A stretch of DNA of 64,000 bases from Cribrihabitans_A pelagius (GTDB taxonomy: Bacteria; Pseudomonadota; Alphaproteobacteria; Rhodobacterales; Rhodobacteraceae), in contig NZ_JBMERR010000002.1 in the NCBI RefSeq assembly GCF_048820915.1, positions 186,001-250,000 of the forward strand, in the 5' to 3' direction. A program made the translations under genes and the position numbers. The notes beneath the pieces were generated by a model that was given only the letters and a program-made list of their open reading frames with translations, made no database searches and was not told where the DNA came from. Positions 44,265 to 53,225 of this stretch are shown here, piece after piece. Every line of letters starts with the position of its first letter. Position 1 is the first letter of the stretch.

Positions 44265-46723
44265 TCTGGCGAGCTCTTGCCATTGCGGCCGCCCTCGCGG
44301 CGGCCGGATCTGCCCGGGCGCAGACCATCGTCGCCCGCTCGGGCGAGCATGGCGACTTCTCGCGCCTCGTGATGCGGCTGCCGGACGGTGCCGATTGGTC
44401 GCTGACACAAAGCGGCCGCACGGCTACGCTCAATCTGGACGCACCGGCGGCCGTCTTTGACACCTCCCGGGTCTTCAACCTGATCCCGCGCACCCGCCTG
44501 CAGGCTCTGGACCAGGCCGCGCCGGGCCAGCCGCTCAGGCTGCAGCTTGGCTGCGCCTGCGACGTGGAGACCTTCGTGCAGCGCGACGGCTACCTGGTGA
44601 TCGACATCCGCGACGGCAAGAACGGCCCGGAGCGTGAAACATTCCAGCCTGAGCTGCGCACCGCGGGCAGCGGTATTCTGCCGCTGGTCCCGGCAGCACC
44701 TGCGGCGTCCGGCTATCGCTTCAACCTTCCCAATTCCGCCATTGCCGATGCGCGCCAGATGCTGGGCCGGGCCTTTGCTTCCGGCGCTCCGGGACGTGCT
44801 GCCGCAACGCCGGCGCTGGTCTCGCCACCCCCGGCCGCTGCGGATACCGGCGGGCAGCGGGCTGAGCTGGGAGCGGTCTTGCCGCTGAGCCCGGTCGCCG
44901 CCGCCGATTCCCGCCAGCGCGCGGAGACGGCCGGGCCCTCCGTGAGGGTGCCTGCCGCGGGCTTGCTGATGGACCTTGAGGAAAGCGAGCGTGCCGCCGC
45001 CGTCAGCGCGTCCGAGCAGCGCCTGCTGCAGCAGCTTGGCCGGGCGGCCAACCAGGGCCTGCTCACCATAACCGGCGATGCCATCGCCAATGCAGTCAGC
45101 CCGGACGGGCTGGATCCGATGGGCCGGGCAGGCCGGCCGCTGGATCCGCTGGGACATGTCGCGGTCACCTCCGCGATCGACCGCGAAACTGGTTTGATGC
45201 CCGATCCCGTCGACGCCAACGCGCAGGCGGACCATTGCCTGCCCGGAACGGCGCTGGCGGTACAGAATTGGGGCAACGACCGACCGTTTTCGCAGCAGGT
45301 GGGGCCGCTGCGCAGCGCCCTGGTGCGCGAGTTCGACGATGTGAATCCGGCCGGCGTGATGGCGCTGGCGCGGATCTACCTCTACTTCGGTTTTGGCGCC
45401 GAAGCGCGCTCGCTGATGGAAATCCTGCCTGACGCTCAGCGCGATTCGCAGGCGCTCGCGATCCTGGAGCCGCTGTCCCTGCTTCTGGACGGCGCCGCCC
45501 TGCCCGAGGGGCATCCGTTTACCGGGCAGCAGACCTGCGAGGGCAGCAGCGCCTTCTGGGGCGCGCTGGCCGAAGGGTCCATTCGCAAAAGTGCCAATAC
45601 CGATGCTATTCAGCAGGCGTTTTCCAAGCTGCCGGCACATTTGCGCGTGCACTTGGGCCCGCGCCTCAGCACGCTGTTTGCCGAGGCGGGCGATCTGCAC
45701 ATGGCCGAGGCGGTACTGCGCTCGGTCGGCCGCACCGGGGTCGAGGACGTGCCGGAAATCAACCTGGCCGAAGCTGCGCTGGCCGAGCTGGAAGGGGACA
45801 CCGAAAAGGTCGCCGAGGAGCTGACCAGCGAAGTTGCCGAACGCACCGGCAACGCGCCGGCAGCGCTGATCGAACTGGTGGAGCTGAGTTTCGGCGAGCG
45901 CAAGGCGCTGACGCCGGACGTGCCCGACCTGGTGGCCTCCTACGAGCTGGAAAACCGCGAAACGCCTCTTGGAGCCGAGTTGCGCCAGACGCAAATTGCT
46001 GCGCTGGCCCTGACCGGGCAGTTCGATGACGCGTTCCACGAGCTGGCGAAGCTCTCGGGCCGCGACGGACCGGCGGCGCGGGCCCAGGCGCTTGAGCCGC
46101 TGATGACGCTTCTGGCCGAGCGCGCAGATGATGTCAGTTTCCTGCAATATGCGCTGGTGTTTGCGGCCGAGGCGAGCGCGTCTGAGGCGGCGCCCGTGGC
46201 GTCCGTCACCGCGCGGCGGCTCTTGAATCTCGGCTTTGCCGAACAGGCCCAGACGCTGCTCAACAAGCTGGCGCTGGAGCCGGGCAACGAGGAGCGCCGT
46301 CTGATGATGGCCGAGGCCGCGCTGGCGCTGGGCAAGCCGCACCGGGCGCTGGTTGAACTGATGGGGCTGGACGGGTCAGAGGCCAACCGCCTGCGGGCGG
46401 AGGCGCTTTGGCGCAATGGCGAATACGGCCGGGCCGGCGAATACCTCCTGGCCGAGGAACAGCCGGACGCGGCGGCGCGCGGCTTCTGGCACTCGCAGGA
46501 TCTGGACTCCATCGGTGCAATCGAACCCGCGGCGGAGCTGCCCTTTGGACAGGTCGCCACCGTCACCACGCAGATCGGCGAGACCGCGGAAGACCCCGAA
46601 GGCCTCACTCCGCTGGCCCATGCCCGGGCCCTGGTCGAAAGCAGCGAAGGCACTCGCGGCGGTATCGAGGACCTGCTGAACAAGGTCGGGAAGAGCCTCA
46701 AGCCCGAGACCGAAACCCAATAA
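44261..46723 (+). CDS. Large exported protein coupled to motA, function unknown
   Basis: The 820-residue protein starts with a signal peptide (residues 1-20, ends ARA-Q). An AMIN-like beta-rich stretch (about 21-120) contains FSRLVMRLPDGADWSL and ends YLVIDIRDG. A variable Ala/Pro-rich linker leads to a long Ala/Leu/Glu-rich helical region with TPR-like repeats to the end. Its ATG overlaps the motA stop (ATGA), so it is made in step with the stator. A peptidoglycan-facing motor component is plausible (compare MotC of rhizobia or MotF of R. sphaeroides), but I cannot show homology to either. No membrane helix is clear after the signal. Confidence 0.8.
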   Translation: MIWRALAIAAALAAAGSARAQTIVARSGEHGDFSRLVMRLPDGADWSLTQSGRTATLNLDAPAAVFDTSRVFNLIPRTRLQALDQAAPGQPLRLQLGCACDVETFVQRDGYLVIDIRDGKNGPERETFQPELRTAGSGILPLVPAAPAASGYRFNLPNSAIADARQMLGRAFASGAPGRAAATPALVSPPPAAADTGGQRAELGAVLPLSPVAAADSRQRAETAGPSVRVPAAGLLMDLEESERAAAVSASEQRLLQQLGRAANQGLLTITGDAIANAVSPDGLDPMGRAGRPLDPLGHVAVTSAIDRETGLMPDPVDANAQADHCLPGTALAVQNWGNDRPFSQQVGPLRSALVREFDDVNPAGVMALARIYLYFGFGAEARSLMEILPDAQRDSQALAILEPLSLLLDGAALPEGHPFTGQQTCEGSSAFWGALAEGSIRKSANTDAIQQAFSKLPAHLRVHLGPRLSTLFAEAGDLHMAEAVLRSVGRTGVEDVPEINLAEAALAELEGDTEKVAEELTSEVAERTGNAPAALIELVELSFGERKALTPDVPDLVASYELENRETPLGAELRQTQIAALALTGQFDDAFHELAKLSGRDGPAARAQALEPLMTLLAERADDVSFLQYALVFAAEASASEAAPVASVTARRLLNLGFAEQAQTLLNKLALEPGNEERRLMMAEAALALGKPHRALVELMGLDGSEANRLRAEALWRNGEYGRAGEYLLAEEQPDAAARGFWHSQDLDSIGAIEPAAELPFGQVATVTTQIGETAEDPEGLTPLAHARALVESSEGTRGGIEDLLNKVGKSLKPETETQ

Positions 46724-46745
46724 TCCGCAAGAAGTTGCGCCCGCT

Positions 46746-46770
46746 GGCCGTCCGGAAACGGGCGGCCTTT
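46746..46770 (+). terminator. Terminator after the motA-coupled gene
   Basis: GGCCGTCCG pairs with CGGGCGGCC (one wobble) around a 4-base loop, followed by TTT, 22 nt past the stop. Confidence 0.7.
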
Positions 46771-47111
46771 GCTGTGCGGCGCTAACACTTTGTCAACCGG
46801 CGGGCAGTAGCTTGGAGCCCGGGTGAATCCTGACTTGGAACGGCAGAATGCCAGTGATTATTGAGACCATCAGCCTGCAAGGCGCAGTCTGCCGCCGTAT
46901 GACCGGCGGCCCGGGCGAATCGTGCAGCCATACGCCCCGGCCCAGGCCGTTGCGCGCCGGCGGCGGCCGCCGTTTCTTCAGCTCAGCAGTTGCTGCCGCC
47001 GGAGGGCTTCTGCGCCCGCACTCCGGCAACCCGGCCCGGCCGCCCCTGGCGCGCCGGGCTTTGGCCATGCTGCCGCGCCCCTTCTTTTTCAGAAATTGTG
47101 AGTTCTAAGCA
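46771..47111. other. Intergenic leader before flhA
   Basis: About 340 bases lie between the terminator and flhA. One plus-strand frame (46848-47108) starts plausibly (MPVIIETISLQG) but turns into Arg/Pro/Gly-rich sequence and has no convincing ribosome site, so I do not call it. The stretch must hold the flhA-fliR-flhB promoter; I see no CtrA box in it. Confidence 0.5.
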
Positions 47112-49205
47112 GTGCCCAAGATAACTCCCCAGCAGCTGTTCAGCCCGACCGTCCTGCTTGCGCTTGCGCTGATGGCGATCATCGTGATGATGATTCTGCC
47201 GATGCCCGCCTGGGTGCTGGACGTCGGGCTGGCGGCCTCCTTCGGCCTTGCCATCCTGATCTTCACCGTCACGCTGTTCATCGAGCGGCCGCTGGATTTC
47301 TCCTCCTTTCCGACGGTGCTGCTGGCCTCGCTGATGCTGCGATTGTCGCTGAACGTCTCTTCGACCAAGCTGATCATCGGCCAGGGCCATAGCGGCACCG
47401 ACGCAGCCGGCAATGTGATCGAAGGGTTTGCCCAGTTCGTGATGGGCGGCAGCGTGTTCCTCGGCCTCGTGGTCTTTGGCGTGTTGCTGATCGTGAACTT
47501 CATGGTGATCACCAAGGGTGCTGCACGGATGGCCGAAGTCGGCGCGCGCTTTGCGCTGGACGGCATGCCAGGCAAGCAGCTGGCGATCGACGCCGACATG
47601 TCCGCGGGCGCCATCGACCACGCCACCGCCAAGGAGCGGCGCGAACGGGACCAGCGCGAGACGACCTTTTTCGGCTCGCTCGACGGTGCCTCCAAATTCG
47701 TCAAGGGCGATGCGGTCGCGGGGCTGCTGATCACGCTGCTGAACCTGGTGATGGGCCTGGTGATGGGCGTGCTGGTGCACGGCATGCCGGTTGGTGCGGC
47801 GTTTGAGACCTATGCCATCCTGACTGTTGGCGACGGGCTGGTGTCACAGATCCCCTCGGTCATCATCTCGATTGCGGCGGCGCTGTTGCTGGCGCGTGGC
47901 GGCGCCACCGGCTCCACCGACATTGCGCTGTTCGAGCAGTTCGGCAAGCATCCGGCGGCGCTGGCCACCGTGGCCGTGCTTATGGTGCTGTTTGCGCTGG
48001 TGCCCGGCCTGCCGTTTCTGCCCTTCATCACCGGCGGCGGCATCCTTGGCTATGCCGCCATCCGGCTGCATAAGAACAACGTGGACAGGGAAGAGGCCGA
48101 AATCGAGGAGAAGATCGAGGAAGCCTCCGACCCGGCCGCCAAGAAACCGCTGGGCGACATTCTGGATCTTGACGATCTGCATCTGGAGTTTGCGCCCGAT
48201 CTGGTGAGCATGGTGCTGGACGCCGGCACCGGGCTGGATGCGCGGATCGCCAACATGCGGTCGCATATCGCCACTTCCTTTGGCCTGATCCTGCCTGAGA
48301 TCCGGCTGACCGACCAGTTCGAGTTGGAGAAGGGCACCTATGTGATCAAGGTTCAGGGAGTCGAGCAGGCGCGCGGCATTCTGCACCCGGACATGGTGCT
48401 GGCGCTGATGCCCGACAACCACGGCGCCCTGCCGCCCGGCACCGACGTGACCGAGCCGGTCTATGGCGCGCCTGCGCGCTGGATCGCCTCGAAATCGCAG
48501 GAGCAGGCGGCGCTGGCAGGCGCCACGGTGGTGACCCCGCCCGAGATCCTTGCCACGCACCTCCTGGAGGTGATCAAGCAGAACTTTGCCCGCCTGCTCA
48601 CGCTCAAGTCCCTGCGCCGCCTGCTCGATGAGATGACCCAGCTGTCGGACGGCTTCCGCTCGGAGGCAAACCGCAAGCTTCTGGACGCGCTGGTGCCGGA
48701 TAAGGTGCCGATGGACACGTTGCATTCGGTGCTGCGGCTTCTGCTGGAGGAGCGGGTTTCGATCCGCAACCTGCCGCTGATCCTGGAAGCCGTTGCCGAG
48801 GCGCGCATTCACACCACCCAGCCGGAATTGATCTGCGAGCACGTGCGCCAGCGGCTTGGCTTCCAGCTGGTGGCCGAGATGAAGCGCGAGGACGGCACCA
48901 TCCCGCTGGTGCAGCTGGCGCCGGAATGGGAAGACAAGTTCTCGACTTATCAGGTGGATACGCAAGGCGCAGGGCTCGACGTGGCGCTGCCGCCCGACCT
49001 GTTCAACCGCTTGGCCGAGGGGCTGAGCGACAAGCTCTCGATGGTGACCGAGCAGGGCGTCTTTGCCGCGGTGGTGACCTCGACCCGGCGGCGGCGCTAC
49101 CTGAAAACCATCCTGAAGTCGCGCGGCATCTCCAACCCGGTGCTCTCCTTCGAGGAAATCGGGCTGGAGGCGCGCCCGGCGCTGGTGGGGATGGTGCAGG
49201 CATGA
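47112..49205 (+). CDS. flhA: Flagellar export protein FlhA
   Basis: FlhA is the nonameric export gate platform that binds chaperone-cargo complexes and uses the proton gradient. The 697-residue product has eight transmembrane segments in the first 330 residues. The FHIPEP-type loop includes LMLRLSLNVSSTKLI, ARFALDGMPGKQLAIDADMSAG and RERDQRETTFFGSLDGASKFVKGDA. A cytoplasmic C-terminal domain of about 350 residues follows. The start is GTG. It overlaps fliR by 4 nt. Confidence 0.97.
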   Translation: MPKITPQQLFSPTVLLALALMAIIVMMILPMPAWVLDVGLAASFGLAILIFTVTLFIERPLDFSSFPTVLLASLMLRLSLNVSSTKLIIGQGHSGTDAAGNVIEGFAQFVMGGSVFLGLVVFGVLLIVNFMVITKGAARMAEVGARFALDGMPGKQLAIDADMSAGAIDHATAKERRERDQRETTFFGSLDGASKFVKGDAVAGLLITLLNLVMGLVMGVLVHGMPVGAAFETYAILTVGDGLVSQIPSVIISIAAALLLARGGATGSTDIALFEQFGKHPAALATVAVLMVLFALVPGLPFLPFITGGGILGYAAIRLHKNNVDREEAEIEEKIEEASDPAAKKPLGDILDLDDLHLEFAPDLVSMVLDAGTGLDARIANMRSHIATSFGLILPEIRLTDQFELEKGTYVIKVQGVEQARGILHPDMVLALMPDNHGALPPGTDVTEPVYGAPARWIASKSQEQAALAGATVVTPPEILATHLLEVIKQNFARLLTLKSLRRLLDEMTQLSDGFRSEANRKLLDALVPDKVPMDTLHSVLRLLLEERVSIRNLPLILEAVAEARIHTTQPELICEHVRQRLGFQLVAEMKREDGTIPLVQLAPEWEDKFSTYQVDTQGAGLDVALPPDLFNRLAEGLSDKLSMVTEQGVFAAVVTSTRRRRYLKTILKSRGISNPVLSFEEIGLEARPALVGMVQA

Positions 49206-49981
49206 GCCTGGACTTCCTGCCGCCCGAGCTGCTTGCGCTCTTGGGGGCCGGGTTCTGGCATGCAGCCATCGTTTTCCTGCGGGTTTCGGCGATGGTTTCG
49301 GTGCTGCCGGCGGTGGGCGAGCTGTATGTGCCGATGCGGGTGAAGCTGACCGTGGCGATCGCCTTCACGTTCGTGGTGGCCCCGGCGCTGCCGCCGTTTC
49401 CGGAACCGGACGGGCTGATGGATTACGCCCGCTTTGCCGCGACCGAGGCGGTGATCGGCCTGGCGCTGGGGATCGGTGTGCGGCTTTTCGTGCTGGCTTT
49501 GCAAACCGCGGGCACCATGGCGGCGCAAAGCACTTCGCTGTCGCAGGTGCTGGGCGGTATCGGCGCTGAGCCGATGCCCGCGATCGGTGCGGTTCTGATG
49601 ATATCGGGCACCGCGCTTGCCGTGATGATGGGGCTGCACGTGCGCGCGGCCGAGCTGCTGATCTCGTCCTACCAGATGTTCCCGGCGGGCGAGTTCCCAG
49701 CCGCGGCCGGCCTGTCGGAATGGGGCGTGCACCGGATTTCGCGCAGCTTTGCGATGGCGTTCACCCTGTCCGCGCCTTTCGTGATCACCGCGGTGGTCTA
49801 CAACCTTGCGCTGGGCGTCATCAACCGAGCCATGCCGCAGCTGATGGTGGCCTTTGTCGGCGCGCCGGTGATCACCTTTGGCGGGCTGTTCATCCTGATG
49901 GTCGCCAGCCCGATGATCCTGGACGTCTGGGTGCGGGCCCTGATGACCTTTTTCGCGAACCCGGGAGGCGGCATGCCATGA
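49202..49981 (+). CDS. fliR: Flagellar export gate protein FliR
   Basis: FliR is the single-copy subunit that closes the FliPQR gate helix. The 259-residue product has about six hydrophobic segments and the family motifs MRVKLTVAIAFTFVVAP, GIGVRLFVLALQTAGTMAAQS and NLALGVINRAMPQLMVAFVGAP. It overlaps flhA upstream and flhB downstream, each by 4 nt, so flhA-fliR-flhB are translationally coupled. Confidence 0.96.
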   Translation: MSLDFLPPELLALLGAGFWHAAIVFLRVSAMVSVLPAVGELYVPMRVKLTVAIAFTFVVAPALPPFPEPDGLMDYARFAATEAVIGLALGIGVRLFVLALQTAGTMAAQSTSLSQVLGGIGAEPMPAIGAVLMISGTALAVMMGLHVRAAELLISSYQMFPAGEFPAAAGLSEWGVHRISRSFAMAFTLSAPFVITAVVYNLALGVINRAMPQLMVAFVGAPVITFGGLFILMVASPMILDVWVRALMTFFANPGGGMP

Positions 49982-51066
49982 GCGGCCAGGACGACGATTC
50001 AGACAAGTCATTCGAGCCGACAGAACAGAAGCTCAAGAAGGCCCGCGACAAAGGCGAGGTGGCCAAATCCACCGATCTTTCGGTCGCGGCCTCCTATATC
50101 GGGCTGGTGATCGCGCTTTATGCGGCGGGCGGCGCGTCGGTGGAGGCGATGGGCACGGCGCTGATGGCTTTCATCAGTCAGCCGGACCGGCTTGCGCCCC
50201 TGTTCTTCGAAGGCTCGGCGGCGCCGGTTTCGGGCAGGTTTGTCAGCAGCGCGATCTGGCCGGTGCTGCCCTGGTTCATGGTGCCCTTTGTACTGGTATT
50301 CCTGTCGATCATCGGCCAGCGGGCGCTGGTCTTTGCGCCCAGCAAGCTTGAGCCGAAGATTTCCCGCATCTCGATCCTCTCCAATGCCAAGAACAAATTC
50401 GGGCGTTCCGGCCTGTTCGAGTTCCTGAAAAGTTTCGTGAAGCTGGTGCTCTATTCAATCTGCCTGGGCGTCTATCTCTCGCACCGGCTGCCGGAGATGA
50501 TCGCTTCCTCCGGCACCGGGCCGCAATCGGTGGTGCTGATGCTGGCGGAACTGGCGATGGAGTTCCTGGTCATGGCGCTCTTGATCGCGCTGGCGATCGG
50601 CATCGTGGATGCCGCCTTCCAGCACGCCGAGCACCGGCGCAAGAACATGATGTCGCGCAAGGAAATCCAGGACGAGATGAAGGATTCCGAGGGCGATCCG
50701 CATTTCAAGGGCAAGCGCCGCCAGCGCGGGCAGCAGATCGCGATGGGCCAGATGCTCGCCGATGTGCCCAAGGCCGATGTGGTTATCGTGAACCCGACGC
50801 ATTATGCTGTGGCCCTGCAATGGAGCCGCGATCCCGGCTCGGCACCCACCTGCGTTGCCAAGGGCGTGGACGAAACCGCCGCCGCTATCCGCCGGGTGGC
50901 GAACGAGAACGGCGTGCCGATCCACAGCGACCCGCCGACCGCGCGGGCGCTGCATGCCGCGGTGGAGATCGGCGACGAGGTCATGGAAGAACATTACGCG
51001 CCGGTGGCGGCAGCGATCCGCTTTGCCGAGGACATGCGCCAGCGCGCCAAGGGGAAAGTCACATGA
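49978..51066 (+). CDS. flhB: Flagellar export switch protein FlhB
   Basis: FlhB changes export specificity from rod/hook to filament proteins after autocleavage. The 362-residue product has four transmembrane segments and the cleavage motif N-P-T-H at residues 272-275 within VVIVNPTHYAVAL. The N-terminus has the standard SFEPTEQKLKKARDKGEVAKS. The partner signal comes from FliK, present at 61 kb. It overlaps the next small gene by 4 nt. Confidence 0.97.
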   Translation: MSGQDDDSDKSFEPTEQKLKKARDKGEVAKSTDLSVAASYIGLVIALYAAGGASVEAMGTALMAFISQPDRLAPLFFEGSAAPVSGRFVSSAIWPVLPWFMVPFVLVFLSIIGQRALVFAPSKLEPKISRISILSNAKNKFGRSGLFEFLKSFVKLVLYSICLGVYLSHRLPEMIASSGTGPQSVVLMLAELAMEFLVMALLIALAIGIVDAAFQHAEHRRKNMMSRKEIQDEMKDSEGDPHFKGKRRQRGQQIAMGQMLADVPKADVVIVNPTHYAVALQWSRDPGSAPTCVAKGVDETAAAIRRVANENGVPIHSDPPTARALHAAVEIGDEVMEEHYAPVAAAIRFAEDMRQRAKGKVT

Positions 51067-51461
51067 AGCAGAAGATGCTGGACCAGATGGCCGCGGTCAC
51101 CGCGGCGCAATACCTGCAGGAGCACGCCAGGGTGAAACCGGTGCTGGCGCAGGAGGCCAAGCTGCGCGGCCAGGTGGCCAAGCTGAGCGCCCAGGTGCAG
51201 CAGGCGCGCACGCAGCTGGATGCCGACCACGCGATGAAGGCGCTGGGCGCCGATTTGCTGTGGGAGGGCTGGCACACGCGCACCCGGCGCCAGCTCAACG
51301 TCGAGCTGGCCCAGGCCACGGCGCAGAAGCTGCGTGTGATGGACAAGCTGCGCCGGTCCTTCGGCCGCAAGCACGCGGTGGAGACCATGGCCAAAGCCGA
51401 ACGCGCGAAACACAAGGCGGCCAGGGCGAAGGCGCTGATGGAGCGGCTGATGGAGGGCTGA
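51063..51461 (+). CDS. Small basic coiled-coil protein after flhB, possible FliJ counterpart
   Basis: The 132-residue protein is basic, entirely helical in appearance and rich in Ala/Lys/Gln heptads (LRGQVAKLSAQVQQARTQL; AKAERAKHKAARAKALMERL). It has no signal peptide or membrane segment. The start overlaps the flhB stop (ATGA). No family is recognisable. FliJ, the coiled-coil stalk of the FliI ATPase, is similar in size and shape and is otherwise missing from the window, so this is a candidate FliJ analogue by inference only. Confidence 0.7.
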   Translation: MKQKMLDQMAAVTAAQYLQEHARVKPVLAQEAKLRGQVAKLSAQVQQARTQLDADHAMKALGADLLWEGWHTRTRRQLNVELAQATAQKLRVMDKLRRSFGRKHAVETMAKAERAKHKAARAKALMERLMEG

Positions 51462-51485
51462 AGGCCGCATTTCTTGAAACACGAA

Positions 51486-51515
51486 AATGGCCGGTCCCGC
51501 GCGGGGCCGGCCATT
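51486..51515. terminator. Bidirectional terminator between convergent flagellar blocks
   Basis: AATGGCCGG and CCGGCCATT form a perfect nine-base stem with extra CCC/GGG pairing inside, lying between the ends of orf132 (+) and fliL2 (-). Confidence 0.75.
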
Positions 51516-51541
51516 CTGCTTGTGGAAAAATGCCGGGGCGC

Positions 51542-52054
51542 TCAGACGTCCTGGCGCGACATCTCCATGATCAGCACGTCGTAGATATCCTTGCCCATCT
51601 GCTTCTGCGCCGCCTCGCGCAGGGCGTTGCGCAGGGGGTTCAGCACGTCCGAGCGGGTGAAGGCGCCGCGGAAACCGCCCATGTTGGCGTGATCGAACAG
51701 CACCTGCAGGAAGACGTCGCGCAGTTTGGGCTCATAGGCGTGCACCTTCTCCGAGGTGCCTTTCTTGGCCTCCAGGCTGAGCGAGATCACCACCAGCGAG
51801 GACAGCACGTCGCGCTCCACCACCGGGACCACGAACTGGTTGGCGATCTTGATGTATTCGCGTTCCAGCGCCTCGCCGCCGGCAGCGAGGTCTGCTTCGG
51901 GCTCCGGTTCCGGTGTGTGTGCCGGGTCCGCGCCGCCCTCGGCGGTTTCGGCGGGCGGCGGTGCCTCGGGCTCGGGGGCCAGCATGATGCCGGCGCCGAT
52001 GCCGCCGCCGGTGCCGGCGACGAGCAGGATGACGGGCAGAAGTTTCGACAGCAT
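51542..52054 (-). CDS. Second FliL-family protein
   Basis: The 170-residue product has one N-terminal transmembrane segment (about 4-24) and a Pro/Glu-rich linker (about 28-60). The FliL-type periplasmic domain follows: YIKIANQFVVPVVERDVLSSLVVISLSLE, YEPKLRDVFLQVLFDHANMGGF and RNALREAAQKQMGKDIYDVLIMEM. It is the last gene of the flgB-to-flgH operon, 8 nt after flgH, while the other FliL lies in the stator operon. The two are clearly different paralogs. Confidence 0.88.
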   Translation of the reverse strand: MLSKLLPVILLVAGTGGGIGAGIMLAPEPEAPPPAETAEGGADPAHTPEPEPEADLAAGGEALEREYIKIANQFVVPVVERDVLSSLVVISLSLEAKKGTSEKVHAYEPKLRDVFLQVLFDHANMGGFRGAFTRSDVLNPLRNALREAAQKQMGKDIYDVLIMEMSRQDV

Positions 52055-52062
52055 GGCGGACC

Positions 52063-52803
52063 TCAGAACGGCAGGACGACGTCGAGCAGCTGCTGGCCGT
52101 AGCGCGGCTGCTGCACATCGGTGATCTGGCCACGGCCGCCATATGAGACGCGTGCCGATGCGATCTTGTCGTAGGTTATTTCATTCTGGCGGCTGATGTC
52201 CTGCGGGCGGACGTAGCCGGTGACCAGGAGCTCGCGCAGCTCGAAGTTCACGCGCAGCTCCTGGGTGCCGCTGATCGCCAGCACCCCGTTAGGCAGCACG
52301 TCAACGACGGTAGCGGCAACCCGCAGCTCCAGTTTCTCGCTGCGCTTGACCGAGCCCTTGCCGCCAGAGGAGCTGGAACTGCCCAGCTCCACTGCCTCGG
52401 CCGAGGAGGCGCCTTCGGGGAGCTTCCGGTCCAGCCGCTGCGGCAGCCCCAGAAGCTGCGGCATGGAGAGGCTCTCGGAACCCGAGCGGGAGCGTTTGGT
52501 GTCGTTGGAGATTTCCGCCTCCTCATCGATCTCGATCACCACGGTGAGGATGTCTCCCTGCTTCATCGCCCGGCGGTCGCCCAGAAGCGACTGCTGCGAG
52601 CCGCTCCACAGCGAGGCGCCATCGACGCGGCGCCGGGTCTGGGTCTGCGACGGCAGGCCCTGGTAGAGCATCGCGACGTGCTCCGGCGTTTCGTTCGCGG
52701 GGGTGAAGGTCGGCGGCTTGCCGATGTGGTCCATGCGGCCGCAGGCGGTGAGCAGGGTCAGCCCGGCGAGCAAGGTTTTCGCGGAGAGAAGGTTCGGTTT
52801 CAT
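52063..52803 (-). CDS. flgH: Flagellar L-ring protein FlgH
   Basis: FlgH is the outer-membrane lipoprotein of the L ring. The 246-residue product has a lipobox L-T-A-C with the lipidated Cys at 21. Conserved motifs are SLWSGSQQSLLGDRRAMKQGDILTVVIEIDEEAEISNDTKRSRS, GVLAISGTQELRVN and YVRPQDISRQNEITYDKIASARVSYGGRGQ. It overlaps flgA by 4 nt. Confidence 0.97.
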   Translation of the reverse strand: MKPNLLSAKTLLAGLTLLTACGRMDHIGKPPTFTPANETPEHVAMLYQGLPSQTQTRRRVDGASLWSGSQQSLLGDRRAMKQGDILTVVIEIDEEAEISNDTKRSRSGSESLSMPQLLGLPQRLDRKLPEGASSAEAVELGSSSSSGGKGSVKRSEKLELRVAATVVDVLPNGVLAISGTQELRVNFELRELLVTGYVRPQDISRQNEITYDKIASARVSYGGRGQITDVQQPRYGQQLLDVVLPF

Positions 52804-53225
52804 TGGTTTACCTCAACGGAGCCGTCCGTCTGGATGCGGCCGGAAACTGTGGTGCGCGATGCCAGGTTCATCACCCTGACGGCTTCGCCCGCGGCGCCGC
52901 GGCCAAGCGAGCGGCCCTCGGCAGCGATGGTCAGCGGGCCCTGGCGGAACACCAGGTTGACCAGATCATTGCGTTCGACGATGGCCGGGGGGCCGATATC
53001 GCCTGCCCGCAGCGGCCGGCCGGCATAAAGCGACACCCGCGCCTCCTTGCCCACTACCGCGGCCGGGTCGGCCAGCGCGCCGAGGATCTCGCCTTTCTTG
53101 ACCGCCAGATCCTCGGCGTTCACGATTTCTTTTGCCCGGATGGTGCGCAGCGGCACCAGATACTCTGCGAAGGCGGGCGGCGCGGCAAGCGCGGCGGCGG
53201 TCAGGAGGGCGAGAGTCAGTTTCAT
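52800..53225 (-). CDS. flgA: Flagellar P-ring assembly chaperone FlgA
   Basis: FlgA assists FlgI polymerisation in the periplasm. The 141-residue product has a signal peptide (ends AFA-E near 20) and an SAF-like domain: VPLRTIRAKEIVNAEDLAVKKGE, YAGRPLRAGDI, and the C-terminal GEAVRVMNLASRTTVSGRIQTDGSVEV typical of FlgA. It is the short form, lacking the extra N-terminal domain of enteric FlgA. It shares TGATG with the flgG stop. Confidence 0.94.
   Translation of the reverse strand: MKLTLALLTAAALAAPPAFAEYLVPLRTIRAKEIVNAEDLAVKKGEILGALADPAAVVGKEARVSLYAGRPLRAGDIGPPAIVERNDLVNLVFRQGPLTIAAEGRSLGRGAAGEAVRVMNLASRTTVSGRIQTDGSVEVNQ

Noticed and set aside
46848..47108. Possible 86-codon gene before flhA
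   Set aside because: Only the first dozen residues look protein-like, the rest is Arg/Pro-rich, and no ribosome site precedes it.
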